Below, piece after piece: positions 1 to 8,975 of a stretch of DNA of 64,000 bases; within the stretch, counting starts at the first letter, position 1; every line of letters begins with the position of its first letter. The position numbers and the translations under genes are program-made. Origin of the DNA: Marinomonas sp. CT5 (GTDB taxonomy: Bacteria > Pseudomonadota > Gammaproteobacteria > Pseudomonadales > Marinomonadaceae); NCBI RefSeq assembly GCF_018336975.1, contig NZ_CP025572.1, positions 583,969 to 647,968 of the forward strand, given 5' to 3'. The notes below the pieces were generated by a model that saw only the letters and a program-made list of their open reading frames with translations, did not search any database and was not told the origin of the DNA.

Positions 1-34
1 AAGTCAGTACGACTAGAATTTTTTTGTTGCTCAT
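1..34 (-). CDS. 5' end of a DJ-1/PfpI-type (type 1 glutamine amidotransferase) gene, partial
   Basis: Only the first 11 codons lie in the window; the gene runs off the left edge. They read MSNKKILVVLT, preceded by an AGGAGC ribosome site five bases upstream (40-45). This N-terminus is typical of the DJ-1/PfpI type 1 glutamine amidotransferase-like family, where a first beta strand of this kind leads the flavodoxin-like fold. It diverges from the LysR regulator at 193, a common arrangement for a regulator and its target. Family assignment from so few residues is tentative; the presence of a gene start is more secure. Confidence 0.5.
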   Translation of the reverse strand, partial: MSNKKILVVLT

Positions 35-78
35 AAGAAGCTCCTAAATGTTTCGATGAGTTATTTAACTAAGTTGCA

Positions 79-97
79 ATTAGTCTATCTAACTAAT
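79..97. promoter_or_regulatory. LysR-type operator candidate between divergent genes
   Basis: A perfect inverted repeat, ATTAGT-N7-ACTAAT, sits between the divergent gene start at 34 and the LysR gene at 193. It fits the general T-N11-A dyad of LysR-type operators. The likely ligand is the adjacent regulator, by inference from position only. Confidence 0.5.
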
Positions 98-192
98 CGA
101 ATCGACGTAATGGAGAGGTTTTTGACTTCATTGGTTTAATAATTGATACAATTAAAAGCATGACAACCCTTCTTTAATAGAGAATCAGTACG

Positions 193-1086
193 ATGGAAGT
201 CTCCTTTGAGCAGTTAAAAAGTATGGTGGTGTTTGCCCAAGTGGTGGAGCAAGGCAGTTTGACGGCCGCGGCAAAATTCATGGGAATTTCCCGTGGCGTG
301 GTGAGTTATCACCTAAAAAAATTAGAAGAACAGCTTGGTGTAAAACTACTGAATCGTACCACTCGATCTTTGTCATTGACCGAAACGGGCGAAGCCTATT
401 ATGAGCGCTGTCGAGCTATTGCTTTTCAGGCCCATGAGGCGAACCGACAAATAGAAAAAGCCAAACAAGAGCCGGAAGGTAAATTGAAAGTTTCTTGTCC
501 GGTGAATTTAGGTTTGCAGGTGGTGGTGCCAGCTTTAAACGAATTTCGACGACTTTATCCTTTAATCGAATTAAATGTCTCTTTAAGCGATGAAGTGGTC
601 AATATCATAAAGGACGGGGTAGATCTGGCGATTCGAGGCGCACCTTTGTTGGATTCGGGTTTACAAGCAAGCAAATTGAAGACGTTTGAAACCTGTTTGT
701 GTGGTTCGCCAGAGTATTTTCGACGCCGAGGTAAGCCAACCAAACCTGAAGAGCTGTATGACCACGACTGGGTGGTTTATACACCAGCCGCCAATACCGT
801 ACACCTTAGCCAAGGTTCCAAATCGTTTAGTTTGTCTGTTCATGGAGATGTGAGTACCAATAACGCGGCGGCTAGAACGATATTTTTAGAAGGTGGCAAT
901 GGCATTGGGCGCATTCCCATGTACGATGCGCAGCCTCGAATAGATAAAGGCAGCTTAGAGCGAATCTTGCCCGATTATAAATGCACTGGGATTGATGTTT
1001 ACGCTGTTTTTCCCCCAGGCACTGCGGAGTCTAAAAAGTTGCGATTGTTACTGGATTTCCTGAAACGCTCTTTTGCTCGATTTTGA
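193..1086 (+). CDS. LysR-family transcriptional regulator, CrgA-like
   Basis: A 297-aa LysR-type regulator. The N-terminal winged helix-turn-helix covers about residues 5-65, with the usual pattern (GSLTAAAKFMGISRGVVSYH, then LEEQLGVKLLNRTTR). The rest is a periplasmic-binding-protein-like effector domain of the CrgA/AphB-like branch. Length is normal. It is divergent from a DJ-1/PfpI-type gene, with a palindrome between them, so it probably controls that gene and itself. The inducer cannot be read from sequence. It converges with the chemoreceptor gene downstream, with a hairpin between them. Confidence 0.9.
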   Translation: MEVSFEQLKSMVVFAQVVEQGSLTAAAKFMGISRGVVSYHLKKLEEQLGVKLLNRTTRSLSLTETGEAYYERCRAIAFQAHEANRQIEKAKQEPEGKLKVSCPVNLGLQVVVPALNEFRRLYPLIELNVSLSDEVVNIIKDGVDLAIRGAPLLDSGLQASKLKTFETCLCGSPEYFRRRGKPTKPEELYDHDWVVYTPAANTVHLSQGSKSFSLSVHGDVSTNNAAARTIFLEGGNGIGRIPMYDAQPRIDKGSLERILPDYKCTGIDVYAVFPPGTAESKKLRLLLDFLKRSFARF

Positions 1087-1120
1087 GGTGGTGTTTTATT
1101 TTTTATGCCAATACAAACTC

Positions 1121-1168
1121 AGAAGCCAAACATCAAACTAAGGTATTGCGGTTAGATGTTTGGCTTCT
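1121..1168. terminator. Hairpin between convergent genes
   Basis: Perfect 14-bp inverted repeat (1121-1134 with 1155-1168) and a 20-base loop, lying between the convergent LysR gene and chemoreceptor gene. There is only a weak T-rich tail on the plus strand. It probably acts as a shared terminator. Confidence 0.55.
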
Positions 1169-1174
1169 CTCTTA

Positions 1175-2830
1175 TTAAATCGAGAACCTCTGTACGCTGA
1201 GAGTGAGGTTTTGTGCAATGTCTTTAAGGTGGTGAGCCGCTGTCGAAACTTCGTTTACGGCCTCACTGTTTGATTTGTTAAGCTGAGCACTCTCTTCTAC
1301 ATTTTGCGCCACTTCATTACTTGCTTTGCTTTGTTCTGCCAGAATCATGGTGATTTGGTCTAACGAGTCTAGAACCTGTCTTGTGCCATTCTCTATTTCA
1401 TGCATAGCAACGTTCGTTGCATCAATACCTTCTATGACAGGTTGCATTTGGCTGGCGCTATTTTCCATAACGCCAATGGCAATCTTGGTATCATTTTGAA
1501 TCATATTGATGGTGTCCGAAATTTCCGCCGTAGATTTACCGGTTTTTTCGGCAAGTGTTCTAACTTCATCGGCCACAACGGAGAATCCACGCCCTGTTTC
1601 TCCTGCTCTTGCGGCTTCTATCGCGGCATTTAATGCGAGTAAATTGGTTTGATCGGCTATTTCCTGAATGACGCCAATAACACTGTAGATTTTTTCGGAT
1701 TGTGATCCCAGTTTGTGTATGGTGTTAGTGGCCTCTTGAATAGATTGGGAAATATTATTGATATCGGTAATATTTTTCTGCATTTGTTGTGCACCGTTTG
1801 TCGAAGCATCCCGTGCATTGCTTGATAGTTGATGGGCTTCATCGGCACTTTCAGACACTTGACAGATACCTTGAGTAAGTTCCTCCACTGAAGCGGCGAT
1901 GGCGGTTGATGTGTCACTTTGTTGTGTACTACTCACGGCAACTTGATGAGATGAAGCGGCTAATTGTTGTGATGAACTGACAAGGGAATGGCTGGCGTCT
2001 CGAATTTGTTCTATCACCTCCCTAAGGGCCAATTGCATATTATTCATCTGAGCAAGTAGACTGGTTTTATCATTCGATTTTAGGTCGATTGCCGTTGTCA
2101 GGTTACCCTCTGAAATGCTTTTGACAATGTCTGCGGCATAGGCTGGGTCTCCACCAAGCTGACCCATGACATTACGATTAATCCATAGTGCCAAAGCAAT
2201 GATAAGTAGAACAATGGTAGCGCAAATGATAAGTGATTGGTGTAACGCGTTTTGGTTTGTTTTATCAAGGAAAGCAAGCTGCTCTGTAATTAAGCCGCTG
2301 TATTCTTTTTCTGATGTTTCGACAAGAGTGTCCATAGCCGCTACAGCTGGGCGATCAATTCCCTTTACCAATACGTCAATTTTCTTACCTGCTTGAGCAT
2401 CATTGGTGTCAAATTTATCAAGAGCGGATTGATATTGATTACTGAGTTGATCATGCAGTACGGTCAGTTCACTTATCTTTTTAGTATCTAAGCCTAATTT
2501 CTGCATCAATTGTTTCGCTTCAATTAGGTCTTTACTTACGGCATCCCTATGCTGATTAAATTCTGCAGTGTACTTCCTTAGGTTTTCAGGGACATTGCCT
2601 CTTATTAACGCATCTTTAAAGGCTTTTACTTGTAGTAGCAGGTTCATTTTTGCATTTTCAATCGTGAGGAGATTGTTGCTTTGAGTCTGAATGATGCCAA
2701 GGTTGCTGTGGGTTGTTTTGCTGCTTGAAGACATGGTGATGACACCACTTATTCCTATCGAAGCAGCGCCAATAATGGCGATAGCGGCAAAAAGCCAAAG
2801 TCTGGCCGAGGTGGTTAATCGTTTTTTCAT
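1175..2830 (-). CDS. Methyl-accepting chemotaxis protein
   Basis: An inner-membrane chemoreceptor of 551 aa. The order is a short cytoplasmic N-terminus, TM1 (about 10-32), a helical periplasmic sensor (about 33-195), TM2 (about 198-218), HAMP, then a long cytoplasmic coiled coil. The conserved hairpin tip is present ([20 protein letters not shown], then [18 protein letters not shown]). There is no CheR/CheB-binding pentapeptide at the C-terminus. I start it at the ATG at 2830, with AAGGA eight bases upstream, rather than the TTG one codon earlier. No other chemotaxis genes are nearby, so it is an orphan receptor feeding the cell's main CheA/CheW array; the ligand is unknown. Confidence 0.93.
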   Translation of the reverse strand: MKKRLTTSARLWLFAAIAIIGAASIGISGVITMSSSSKTTHSNLGIIQTQSNNLLTIENAKMNLLLQVKAFKDALIRGNVPENLRKYTAEFNQHRDAVSKDLIEAKQLMQKLGLDTKKISELTVLHDQLSNQYQSALDKFDTNDAQAGKKIDVLVKGIDRPAVAAMDTLVETSEKEYSGLITEQLAFLDKTNQNALHQSLIICATIVLLIIALALWINRNVMGQLGGDPAYAADIVKSISEGNLTTAIDLKSNDKTSLLAQMNNMQLALREVIEQIRDASHSLVSSSQQLAASSHQVAVSSTQQSDTSTAIAASVEELTQGICQVSESADEAHQLSSNARDASTNGAQQMQKNITDINNISQSIQEATNTIHKLGSQSEKIYSVIGVIQEIADQTNLLALNAAIEAARAGETGRGFSVVADEVRTLAEKTGKSTAEISDTINMIQNDTKIAIGVMENSASQMQPVIEGIDATNVAMHEIENGTRQVLDSLDQITMILAEQSKASNEVAQNVEESAQLNKSNSEAVNEVSTAAHHLKDIAQNLTLSVQRFSI

Positions 2831-3076
2831 CAAGCTATGTCCTTTATTGTGATAGGGAGTGGGGATATTAATGTGATCTATATGTTTCTTAATTTTTAGT
2901 TAACTTCTATATTTTGCGCAAGTTTTTAGTTTTCTTAAGAGGAGAGGAAGATCGAGTTTAAAAAAATCATTTCGTTATGGCTGCAAAGAGTATTACTCTG
3001 AGATAGGAAGTTGTTAAGGTGCTATCAGTAAATAAATCAGTTCATCGCATTTGGGGTGATGTAGAGAGGGAAGAGT

Positions 3077-3442
3077 ATGTTGTATCGCGTATTGTTGTGT
3101 TTGGTTTTAGGTTGTTTTGTATCGGTTTCTATAGCGGCGACTAAGGCTTCAGAAGACCAGAAAAAACTTGCGCAAACTGTATTTGAGCTGGAACGTAGTG
3201 TGGCAATTTTACAAGTATCCACAGCTTCATTAGGCGATTATCAATCACTTTCTACCAAAATGGCCCATATTAAGTCTCTAGAATATCGGGTGAATTTTAT
3301 GGGTAATCTAACTTTTTTATTGTGTATGGCGCTGGTGGTTTTCTTTTTTAAATTACGTAGCCAACAAAAGCGATTACTTGCATTAGAAAACCGAGAAGAG
3401 TTTAAAGAGAGTAACAAGCAAACAAAAGACGATGAAAAGTAG
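3077..3442 (+). CDS. Small secreted/membrane protein of unknown function
   Basis: A 121-aa protein I do not recognise. It has an N-terminal signal peptide (residues 1-20, cleavage after SIA is likely), a short helical segment with heptad-like spacing (about 25-60), one TM helix (about 76-92) and a charged C-terminal tail rich in Lys and Glu. An AGAGGGAAGAG ribosome site precedes the ATG. Only 24 bases separate it from the isochorismatase-fold gene, so the two may be co-transcribed. No function can be inferred. Confidence 0.7.
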   Translation: MLYRVLLCLVLGCFVSVSIAATKASEDQKKLAQTVFELERSVAILQVSTASLGDYQSLSTKMAHIKSLEYRVNFMGNLTFLLCMALVVFFFKLRSQQKRLLALENREEFKESNKQTKDDEK

Positions 3443-3466
3443 GTCCTGAAACTTAAGGAAAAGCGA

Positions 3467-4045
3467 ATGTCTGAGTCAGTGGTGTTGATGATTATAGATA
3501 TGCAGCAATGTATGTCTTGGCCTCAAGCAGGGGAGCGCAATAACCCCAATGCAGAGCATGAAATTGCTGAGCTATTGGCTCATTGGCGTGCGAGTCATGC
3601 TCCGGTTGTTCATGTACGCCATTTTTCCACAGAGCCTGAGTCTCTATTTTGGCCAGAACAAGAAGGTGTGCTGTTTCAAGACGCTTTCCAGCCTTTGGCC
3701 GATGAAAAGACCATAGAAAAGCCGGTTCCTGATGCTTTCACTTATTCCGATTTAGAGGGCTGGTTACGTGAACAGGAAGCGCAAGCATTGGTTGTCGTGG
3801 GAGTAAGTACTAATAACTCGGTTGAATCTACAGTGCGAAGCGCAGGCAATTTAGGATTTAAAACTTATGTGGTTGGTAGCGCTTGTTTTGCGTTTGAAAA
3901 GGACGATTTTTTCGGGCAAACGCGCAGTGCGGATGAAGTGCATGCCATGTCATTGGCGAATTTACATGGTGAATACGCCACCGTCATTAGCCAAGATGAA
4001 GCCTTTGCTTTGTTACCGAAAGAACACACAAGCCTTAGTGATTAA
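3467..4045 (+). CDS. Isochorismatase-fold (cysteine hydrolase family) protein
   Basis: 192 aa with the complete isochorismatase-like alpha/beta hydrolase fold. Asp11 (in MIIDMQ) and Lys85 (in EKPVPDAF) match two members of the Asp-Lys-Cys catalytic triad. The third position, in GVSTNNSVESTVR, is Ser118 rather than Cys. This variant motif appears to be shared by a subgroup of the family, so it is probably not a simple loss of function, but amidase chemistry through cysteine is not possible as written. The substrate is unknown. It follows the small membrane protein by 24 bases and converges with fecE. Confidence 0.85.
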   Translation: MSESVVLMIIDMQQCMSWPQAGERNNPNAEHEIAELLAHWRASHAPVVHVRHFSTEPESLFWPEQEGVLFQDAFQPLADEKTIEKPVPDAFTYSDLEGWLREQEAQALVVVGVSTNNSVESTVRSAGNLGFKTYVVGSACFAFEKDDFFGQTRSADEVHAMSLANLHGEYATVISQDEAFALLPKEHTSLSD

Positions 4046-4054
4046 GGCTTCGTA

Positions 4055-4822
4055 TTATTCCACCACGCACATTGGAGTATTGGAAATAGGGTCTGGGTGG
4101 ATCTGAGCGTTCAATGAAAAGACATCTCTTAACAGGTTTTCGGTGAGTACAGATTCTGGCGAACCCTGAGTGATGATTTCACCTTGCTTCATGACAATCA
4201 AATGATCGCAATATCGAGCCGCTTGATTGATATCATGCAGTACCGTAATGATGGTTTTGCCTTGGCGGTTCAGTTTGCGTAACAAATGCATCAATTCTAC
4301 TTGATGGCTTAAATCCATGTAGGTGGTGGGTTCGTCTAGTAATAAATAAGGCGTATCCTGTGCCAATGTCATTGCCAGCCAAACTCGCTGGCGTTGCCCG
4401 CCTGAAAGTTCGCTAACGAGCTGATCGGCCAGTTTGGTAATACCGGTTTCCTCCATGACCTTATCGATTATCACTTGATCGTCTTGGTTAATTCTGCCCC
4501 AAAATCCTGTATATGGACTGCGTCCGTAAGCGACCAAATCTTTGACTTTTATCCCTTCTGGAATGGGTTGAGTTTGTGGCAGCAAGGCCAGTTGTTGAGC
4601 CAACTTTTTAGACGATATGCCATGAAGGTTTTTACCTTGCCAGTGAATTTGTCCCTCCAATGGTGACAAAATACGAGCCATGGCTTTGAGTAAGGTCGAT
4701 TTACCACAGCCGTTTGGCCCGAGTAGGGCAATGATTTTTCCTTCAGGAATACTTAGATCGACCTGTTTGACGATGGCTTTATTGTGGTAGCCAACAGAGA
4801 GATTATGAGCGCTAAGAGACAT
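4055..4822 (-). CDS. fecE: Iron(III) dicitrate-type ABC transporter ATPase
   Basis: 255 aa, as long as E. coli FecE. The ATPase of a ferric-siderophore importer: Walker A GPNGCGKSTLL, signature LSGGQRQR, Walker B LLLDEPT and H-loop VLHD are all intact. It is the last gene of the leftward fecBCDE operon, starting 3 bases after the fecD stop. It should power Fe(III)-citrate (or related chelate) import through FecC/FecD. The operon is probably iron-repressed through the Fur box before fecB. Confidence 0.9.
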   Translation of the reverse strand: MSLSAHNLSVGYHNKAIVKQVDLSIPEGKIIALLGPNGCGKSTLLKAMARILSPLEGQIHWQGKNLHGISSKKLAQQLALLPQTQPIPEGIKVKDLVAYGRSPYTGFWGRINQDDQVIIDKVMEETGITKLADQLVSELSGGQRQRVWLAMTLAQDTPYLLLDEPTTYMDLSHQVELMHLLRKLNRQGKTIITVLHDINQAARYCDHLIVMKQGEIITQGSPESVLTENLLRDVFSLNAQIHPDPISNTPMCVVE

Positions 4823-4825
4823 AAA

Positions 4826-5785
4826 TCATTTTGTCCTAAGGAGAAGCCAAAGAAAATACGGAGCACCAATAATGGCCGTCATAATACCAGCGGGTAATTC
4901 GATCGGAGGGTCAATGGTGCGTGCCACAAGATCCGCCAACAGCAACAAAACCGCCCCCACTAACATGGTAGAGGGCAAGAGTATTTGATGGCGACCTCCG
5001 ACTAGCTTGCGGGTCAAATGAGGGGCCACCAAACCTAAAAATCCGATAGGGCCACAAATCGCCACACAAGAGGCGGTGAGTCCAACAGCAACCGCCAAGG
5101 CAACTAAGCGCAGTTTGTTTGCCTTGATACCAAGGCTAATGGCGCTGTCATCGCCAAGGTGTATCAGGTTTAGCGGCTTGGCAAGCCCAAGAGCGGCAGG
5201 TACAAGCAACAACCAAGGCAACAACATTGAAAGCTGGCTCCAACCTCGTCCCCACAAACTGCCCGTTAGCCAAAGCAGTGCATTATTGATTTCTAGCGGT
5301 TTTACCAGCATGAGAAAATCGACACTGCTTGCGTACAGCGCAGCCAATGCCACACCAGTAATCGCCAATTTAATGGTGCTACTATGCTGACCACATAACC
5401 ACCACAGAGTGATGGCAGCGATAAAACTGCCAATCAAGGCCACTTCTGGTAGCCAGCGCACATCAGCGGTTGGGAAAAATGTCATATAAATCACAGCGGC
5501 GAGACCTGCCCCATGACTGACACCAAGCACATCGGGTGAAGCCAAGGGGTTACGAATTACGCCTTGTACCAAGGCACCCGCCAGCGCCATCATAGCGCCA
5601 ACTAACATGGCTAAAATAGTACGCGGAAGGCGGTATTCATGAAGAGTAAAGTAATGCTCATTGCCGCTTTGAAACCCTTCAAGCATTTGATTGAAAGGAA
5701 TAGAAACCGCACCAAACATTAAGTTTGCGACCAGTAACCCTAGCAAAACGAATAGTAAAAAAGGCAGGGATCGCGAGGCCATCAT
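4826..5785 (-). CDS. fecD: Iron(III) dicitrate-type ABC transporter permease FecD
   Basis: 319-aa polytopic permease of the FecCD/BtuC family (about nine TM helices). Conserved stretches include EYRLPR near the N-terminus, GVIRNPLASPDVLGVSHGA and LTGSLWGRGWS. These resemble E. coli FecD more than FepG or FhuB. It overlaps fecC by 4 bases, implying translational coupling and heterodimer formation in the inner membrane. A complete gene with no anomalies. Confidence 0.9.
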   Translation of the reverse strand: MMASRSLPFLLFVLLGLLVANLMFGAVSIPFNQMLEGFQSGNEHYFTLHEYRLPRTILAMLVGAMMALAGALVQGVIRNPLASPDVLGVSHGAGLAAVIYMTFFPTADVRWLPEVALIGSFIAAITLWWLCGQHSSTIKLAITGVALAALYASSVDFLMLVKPLEINNALLWLTGSLWGRGWSQLSMLLPWLLLVPAALGLAKPLNLIHLGDDSAISLGIKANKLRLVALAVAVGLTASCVAICGPIGFLGLVAPHLTRKLVGGRHQILLPSTMLVGAVLLLLADLVARTIDPPIELPAGIMTAIIGAPYFLWLLLRTK

Positions 5786-6783
5786 AGTGTTCTCTTACGG
5801 ACAAGGTAGATGAAAAATGGCGCTCCGATGAGCGCTAAAATGGCGCCAGCGGGTGTTTCGGCAGGATAAATAATGGCTCGACTTAATGTGTCGGATAACA
5901 CCACTAAACAGGCACCTAGCAGCATAGCCACAGGCAAAAATTTGCGATGATCTTGTCCGATCAATATTCTTGCCATATGAGGAATGAGCAGTCCGACGAA
6001 GCCAATGGCTCCCACGCTACTGATGGCGCTACCCACCAAAAGCAATACTAAAAAGCTGCCCCCCAATTTTATCCACATAAGTGACACACCAAGGTTACGC
6101 GCATTGTCGTCACCAAGTTGCAGTAGATTGAGGGTCGGAGCCATCAATATTGCGCCTAATAATCCGGCGACACAAAAGGGCCAAAAAGCATCAAAAGTTT
6201 GCCATCTTGCATCGGATAAACTGCCCGCTAGCCAAGTGAGTACACCAGATGCTTGATCTTCTTCCATGATGATGACAGCTTTGGTTAGCGCCGCGCATAG
6301 GGCGGAAATGGCTACGCCTGCAAGAACTAAACGGCCGTGCTCGTTTCCCCCTCGCCAAGCGCTGCCAAGCAACATCACTAACGCCCAAGCCGTGCCACCG
6401 CCAATAATCGCCGCGAAGGAGGTACCGAGTAAACCAAACCAAGGAGCAATGGTTGAAACCAAAGCCATACCAAGCGCCGCACCGGCGTTGATCCCCAAAA
6501 CAGAGGGGGAAGCGAGCGGGTTTTGCGTTAGGGCTTGCATGATGACACCAGCCGCGGCGAGATTGGCGCCTACCATGATGCCAATAAGGACTCTTGGCAG
6601 TCGTAAGTCATGAACAATATGCTGAGCAATACTGTCGTTATTCATATTGTACAAAGCTTGCACGGCATCCATCGCTGAAATAGGAATGGCCGACCAACTG
6701 ATTAGACTAACTAATGAGCAAGCGAATAAAGCGAGAAGCAAGACCGTGCATTGAGCAAAAAAAGCGAGACGCATTGGGATCAT
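5782..6783 (-). CDS. fecC: Iron(III) dicitrate-type ABC transporter permease FecC
   Basis: 333-aa FecCD/BtuC-family permease, partner of FecD. Visible family stretches are DLRLPRVLIGIMVGANLA, LTQNPLASPSVLGINAGAAL and LAGSLSDARWQ, close to E. coli FecC in sequence and length. The ATG overlaps the fecB stop by 4 bases and its own end overlaps fecD by 4. It forms half of the inner-membrane channel. Confidence 0.9.
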   Translation of the reverse strand: MIPMRLAFFAQCTVLLLALFACSLVSLISWSAIPISAMDAVQALYNMNNDSIAQHIVHDLRLPRVLIGIMVGANLAAAGVIMQALTQNPLASPSVLGINAGAALGMALVSTIAPWFGLLGTSFAAIIGGGTAWALVMLLGSAWRGGNEHGRLVLAGVAISALCAALTKAVIIMEEDQASGVLTWLAGSLSDARWQTFDAFWPFCVAGLLGAILMAPTLNLLQLGDDNARNLGVSLMWIKLGGSFLVLLLVGSAISSVGAIGFVGLLIPHMARILIGQDHRKFLPVAMLLGACLVVLSDTLSRAIIYPAETPAGAILALIGAPFFIYLVRKRTL

Positions 6784-7673
6784 GTGTTTGCGTTAAAAAC
6801 CTTATACAAGTCTTTGCCCATGGTTTCCGCAGAAATGATGCCGCGGCAACGAGACCAAGTATTTGGATTCACATAGAAAATATGGTGGTTTTTTGCGGCT
6901 TTCAGAATCCGCCAAAGTGGCTCTTTTTCCCATTTATTGACAATACTTGGCGTCACGTAATTGCCGACGAGAAAGTAATCAGGGTTCACAGCAAGGAGCT
7001 GTTCTAAACTGGTTTGGCGATAAGCATCGTCGTCTCGGCCGGTATTGGCATTTTTTAATCCTAAGGCTCGAATAACACCGCCAGCGTAGGAATCCGAAGT
7101 GTGTAGAAACAACGCGTCATCACGAGCCACACCAAATTGTACTTCTTTGCCTTTCGGTAAGTGTTTGGACAAATCAGCCATAATATCGGCGTGTTTTTTC
7201 AAGCGCGCTTGCATTTGTTTGTCTTTACCAATGGCTTTGCCGATGATGGCCGTGGCTTCCAGGTTTTCTTCGTAGGAAGCGCGTCGAGATGGGAGAATCA
7301 AGGTAGGAGCTATCTTTTGTAAGTCGGCATAAACGCCTTCATGACGAGAAATATCGGCGATAATAAGATCTGGTTTTAGGGATGAAATGGTTTCTAGACT
7401 GGGCTGAGAGCGTGTACCAACGGATGTCCATTCCCCAATTTCATTGCGAACCTCTTGAAGAATACGGCTTGGCTCTTTGTCATCGGCCACACCCACAGGG
7501 CTGACTCCCACCGCCGCTAAGGCGTCCACAAAAGAAAATTCCAAGACCACGATTCGCTTTGGTGTGTAGTCCAAAGTAAAGGTGCCTTTGCTGTCTTGAA
7601 CGGTAACGGCTTGGGAAAGTGAACAAAAACAAATGGATAGAATCGATAGAGCAACCGACAGAGCGCGTTTCAT
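6780..7673 (-). CDS. fecB: Periplasmic iron(III) dicitrate-type binding protein
   Basis: 297 aa from the start chosen here. It has a signal peptide (MKRALSVALSILSICFCSLSQA) followed by a type III periplasmic binding fold. RIVVLEFSFVDALAAVGV, SVGTRSQPSLE and LKPDLIIAD recall E. coli FecB. A longer frame opens at 7721, but that start would put the Fur box inside the gene. The ATG at 7673 has AAAGG upstream and gives a proper signal peptide. It delivers ferric citrate or a similar chelate to FecCDE. No fecA receptor or fecIR sits in the window, so outer-membrane entry and regulation lie elsewhere. Confidence 0.88.
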   Translation of the reverse strand: MKRALSVALSILSICFCSLSQAVTVQDSKGTFTLDYTPKRIVVLEFSFVDALAAVGVSPVGVADDKEPSRILQEVRNEIGEWTSVGTRSQPSLETISSLKPDLIIADISRHEGVYADLQKIAPTLILPSRRASYEENLEATAIIGKAIGKDKQMQARLKKHADIMADLSKHLPKGKEVQFGVARDDALFLHTSDSYAGGVIRALGLKNANTGRDDDAYRQTSLEQLLAVNPDYFLVGNYVTPSIVNKWEKEPLWRILKAAKNHHIFYVNPNTWSRCRGIISAETMGKDLYKVFNANT

Positions 7674-7700
7674 GATACAGCCTTTAAAAGTAAAAAACAT

Positions 7701-7719
7701 GATAATGATAACACTTCTC
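7701..7719. promoter_or_regulatory. Fur box upstream of fecBCDE
   Basis: GATAATGATAACACTTCTC matches 15 of 19 positions of the classic Fur consensus GATAATGATAATCATTATC. It lies 28-46 bases upstream of the fecB start, where a repressor would block the promoter. Iron-dependent repression of the operon is inferred. Confidence 0.82.
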
Positions 7720-7780
7720 AATTATATTTGAAGGCTTTTGTAGCGATTAATTCTTATGTGCTCAAGCTTAGTCTATTGCT

Positions 7781-7808
7781 AGCTGGTGACTAGATACTTT
7801 CACCAGCT
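7781..7808 (-). terminator. Hairpin at the end of gntR
   Basis: Inverted repeat AGCTGGTGA / TCACCAGCT (7781-7789 with 7800-7808) overlaps the last codons and stop of gntR. There is no T-tract on the minus strand, so it is a weak terminator or mRNA 3' end-protecting hairpin. Confidence 0.35.
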
Positions 7809-8785
7809 TCTATTTGGAAAGGCAGATCAATGACTCTTTTTGAAACAGGGTTTCCCTGTAAGCGGGACAATAAATGCTCGGCAGCGAGTCGCCCCATTTC
7901 TTCACGAGGTGTAATAACCGTTGCCAGTCTTGGCACCATGACGCGAGATATATCATGGCCGTGGAAACCAGCAATGCTGATATCTTGGGGAACATTAATA
8001 CCTGCTTTTTGACAGGCGTAAAGGGCACCGATTGCTAAGTCATCGTTAGTACAGAAAATACCATCGGTTCCAGGCTGTTGTTGTAATACGTCTTTGAGGA
8101 AGCTTGCTCCCAATGTAAAAGACGATGCACTGTTGGTTTTCAGGCACAAAGGCGTTAAACCATGGTCGAGCATTGCAGCTTCATAGCCCTTGATTTTGAG
8201 CAGTGTTCGTTGGTCCATTCGAGCTGCAAAATAGGCGATCTTTTGACGTCCTCGTTTGATTATAAACTCGGTCATGGCATAAGCCGCGGCCTCGTTATTG
8301 ATACCGATGGCTTGTTCTATTGGTGCTGATACGGAATCCATAATTTCGATAACCGGTATACCCGCGACGGCTAACATTTTTCTAACTCGTTCTGTGTGGT
8401 CGCTTTCTGAGATGATTAATCCGTCTACATTGTAAGAAAGTAGAGTTGCAATCCTCGCTTCTTCGGCTTCTTTACTGTAACCGTAGTGGGCCAACATGGT
8501 TTGGTAACCTGCAGGTTCTACAACAGATTCAATACCGCGAATGACTTCTGCAAATACTTGGTTCGTTAATGACGGTAATAAAACGCCAATCGCATGACTT
8601 TTAGATTTGGATAAAATATCAGGGGCACGATTTGGTATGTAGCCAAGATCCTCTAATGCCGCCGCAATCTTAGTTTGCAAGGGGGATGAGACTTGGTCGG
8701 GGTTTCTAAGAAAGCGGCTTACCGTCATTTTCGTAACGCCTACTAAGTCAGCAACGTCTTGTAATGTCGGGCGTTTATTCTTCAT
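7790..8785 (-). CDS. gntR: LacI-family gluconate utilisation repressor
   Basis: 331 aa from this start, exactly the length of E. coli GntR. The LacI headpiece is at residues 1-60 (LQDVADLVGVTKMTVSRFLR) and the sugar-binding core follows (LPSLTNQVFAEVIRGIESV, IFCTNDDLAIGAL, IAGFHGHDI). It resembles GntR closely throughout. Longer frames starting at 8842 or 8800 are less likely: the first would include the operator at 8822-8835. It is expected to repress the gluconate genes and release DNA when gluconate is present. Three palindromes matching its operator occur in this locus. The gene lies downstream of gntK but has its own operator, which implies autoregulation. Confidence 0.92.
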   Translation of the reverse strand: MKNKRPTLQDVADLVGVTKMTVSRFLRNPDQVSSPLQTKIAAALEDLGYIPNRAPDILSKSKSHAIGVLLPSLTNQVFAEVIRGIESVVEPAGYQTMLAHYGYSKEAEEARIATLLSYNVDGLIISESDHTERVRKMLAVAGIPVIEIMDSVSAPIEQAIGINNEAAAYAMTEFIIKRGRQKIAYFAARMDQRTLLKIKGYEAAMLDHGLTPLCLKTNSASSFTLGASFLKDVLQQQPGTDGIFCTNDDLAIGALYACQKAGINVPQDISIAGFHGHDISRVMVPRLATVITPREEMGRLAAEHLLSRLQGNPVSKRVIDLPFQIEAGESI

Positions 8786-8821
8786 GTTAGAGCTTTTCAT
8801 ACCAGTGACGTATCCATGTAT

Positions 8822-8835
8822 TGTTACAAGTAACA
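8822..8835. promoter_or_regulatory. GntR operator upstream of gntR
   Basis: TGTTACAAGTAACA is a perfect dyad and carries the same half-sites (TGTTA / TAACA) as the operators before dctP. It sits 37-50 bases upstream of the gntR start, consistent with autorepression. Confidence 0.7.
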
Positions 8836-8940
8836 TTATCATAAGCCATTCATGGCTAGAAACAAAAATTAGATGCTAGTGTTTTTTTGTCAATAAAAGA
8901 GGAAAATGTATTGAGGGTAAGTATTCACTAATGTGTTTAG

Positions 8941-8968
8941 CAAGAGACGTAAAAGATTACGTCTCTTG
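8941..8968 (-). terminator. Terminator-like hairpin after gntK
   Basis: Perfect 12-bp stem (8941-8952 with 8957-8968) with a four-base loop, seven bases past the gntK stop. No T-tract follows on the minus strand, so termination strength is uncertain; it separates gntK from gntR. Confidence 0.5.
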
Positions 8969-8975
8969 TAAAACA

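Noticed and set aside
5984..6613. Long plus-strand frames antisense to fecC
   Set aside because: Low-complexity Pro/Ala/Thr-rich translations typical of the reverse strand of a membrane protein gene.
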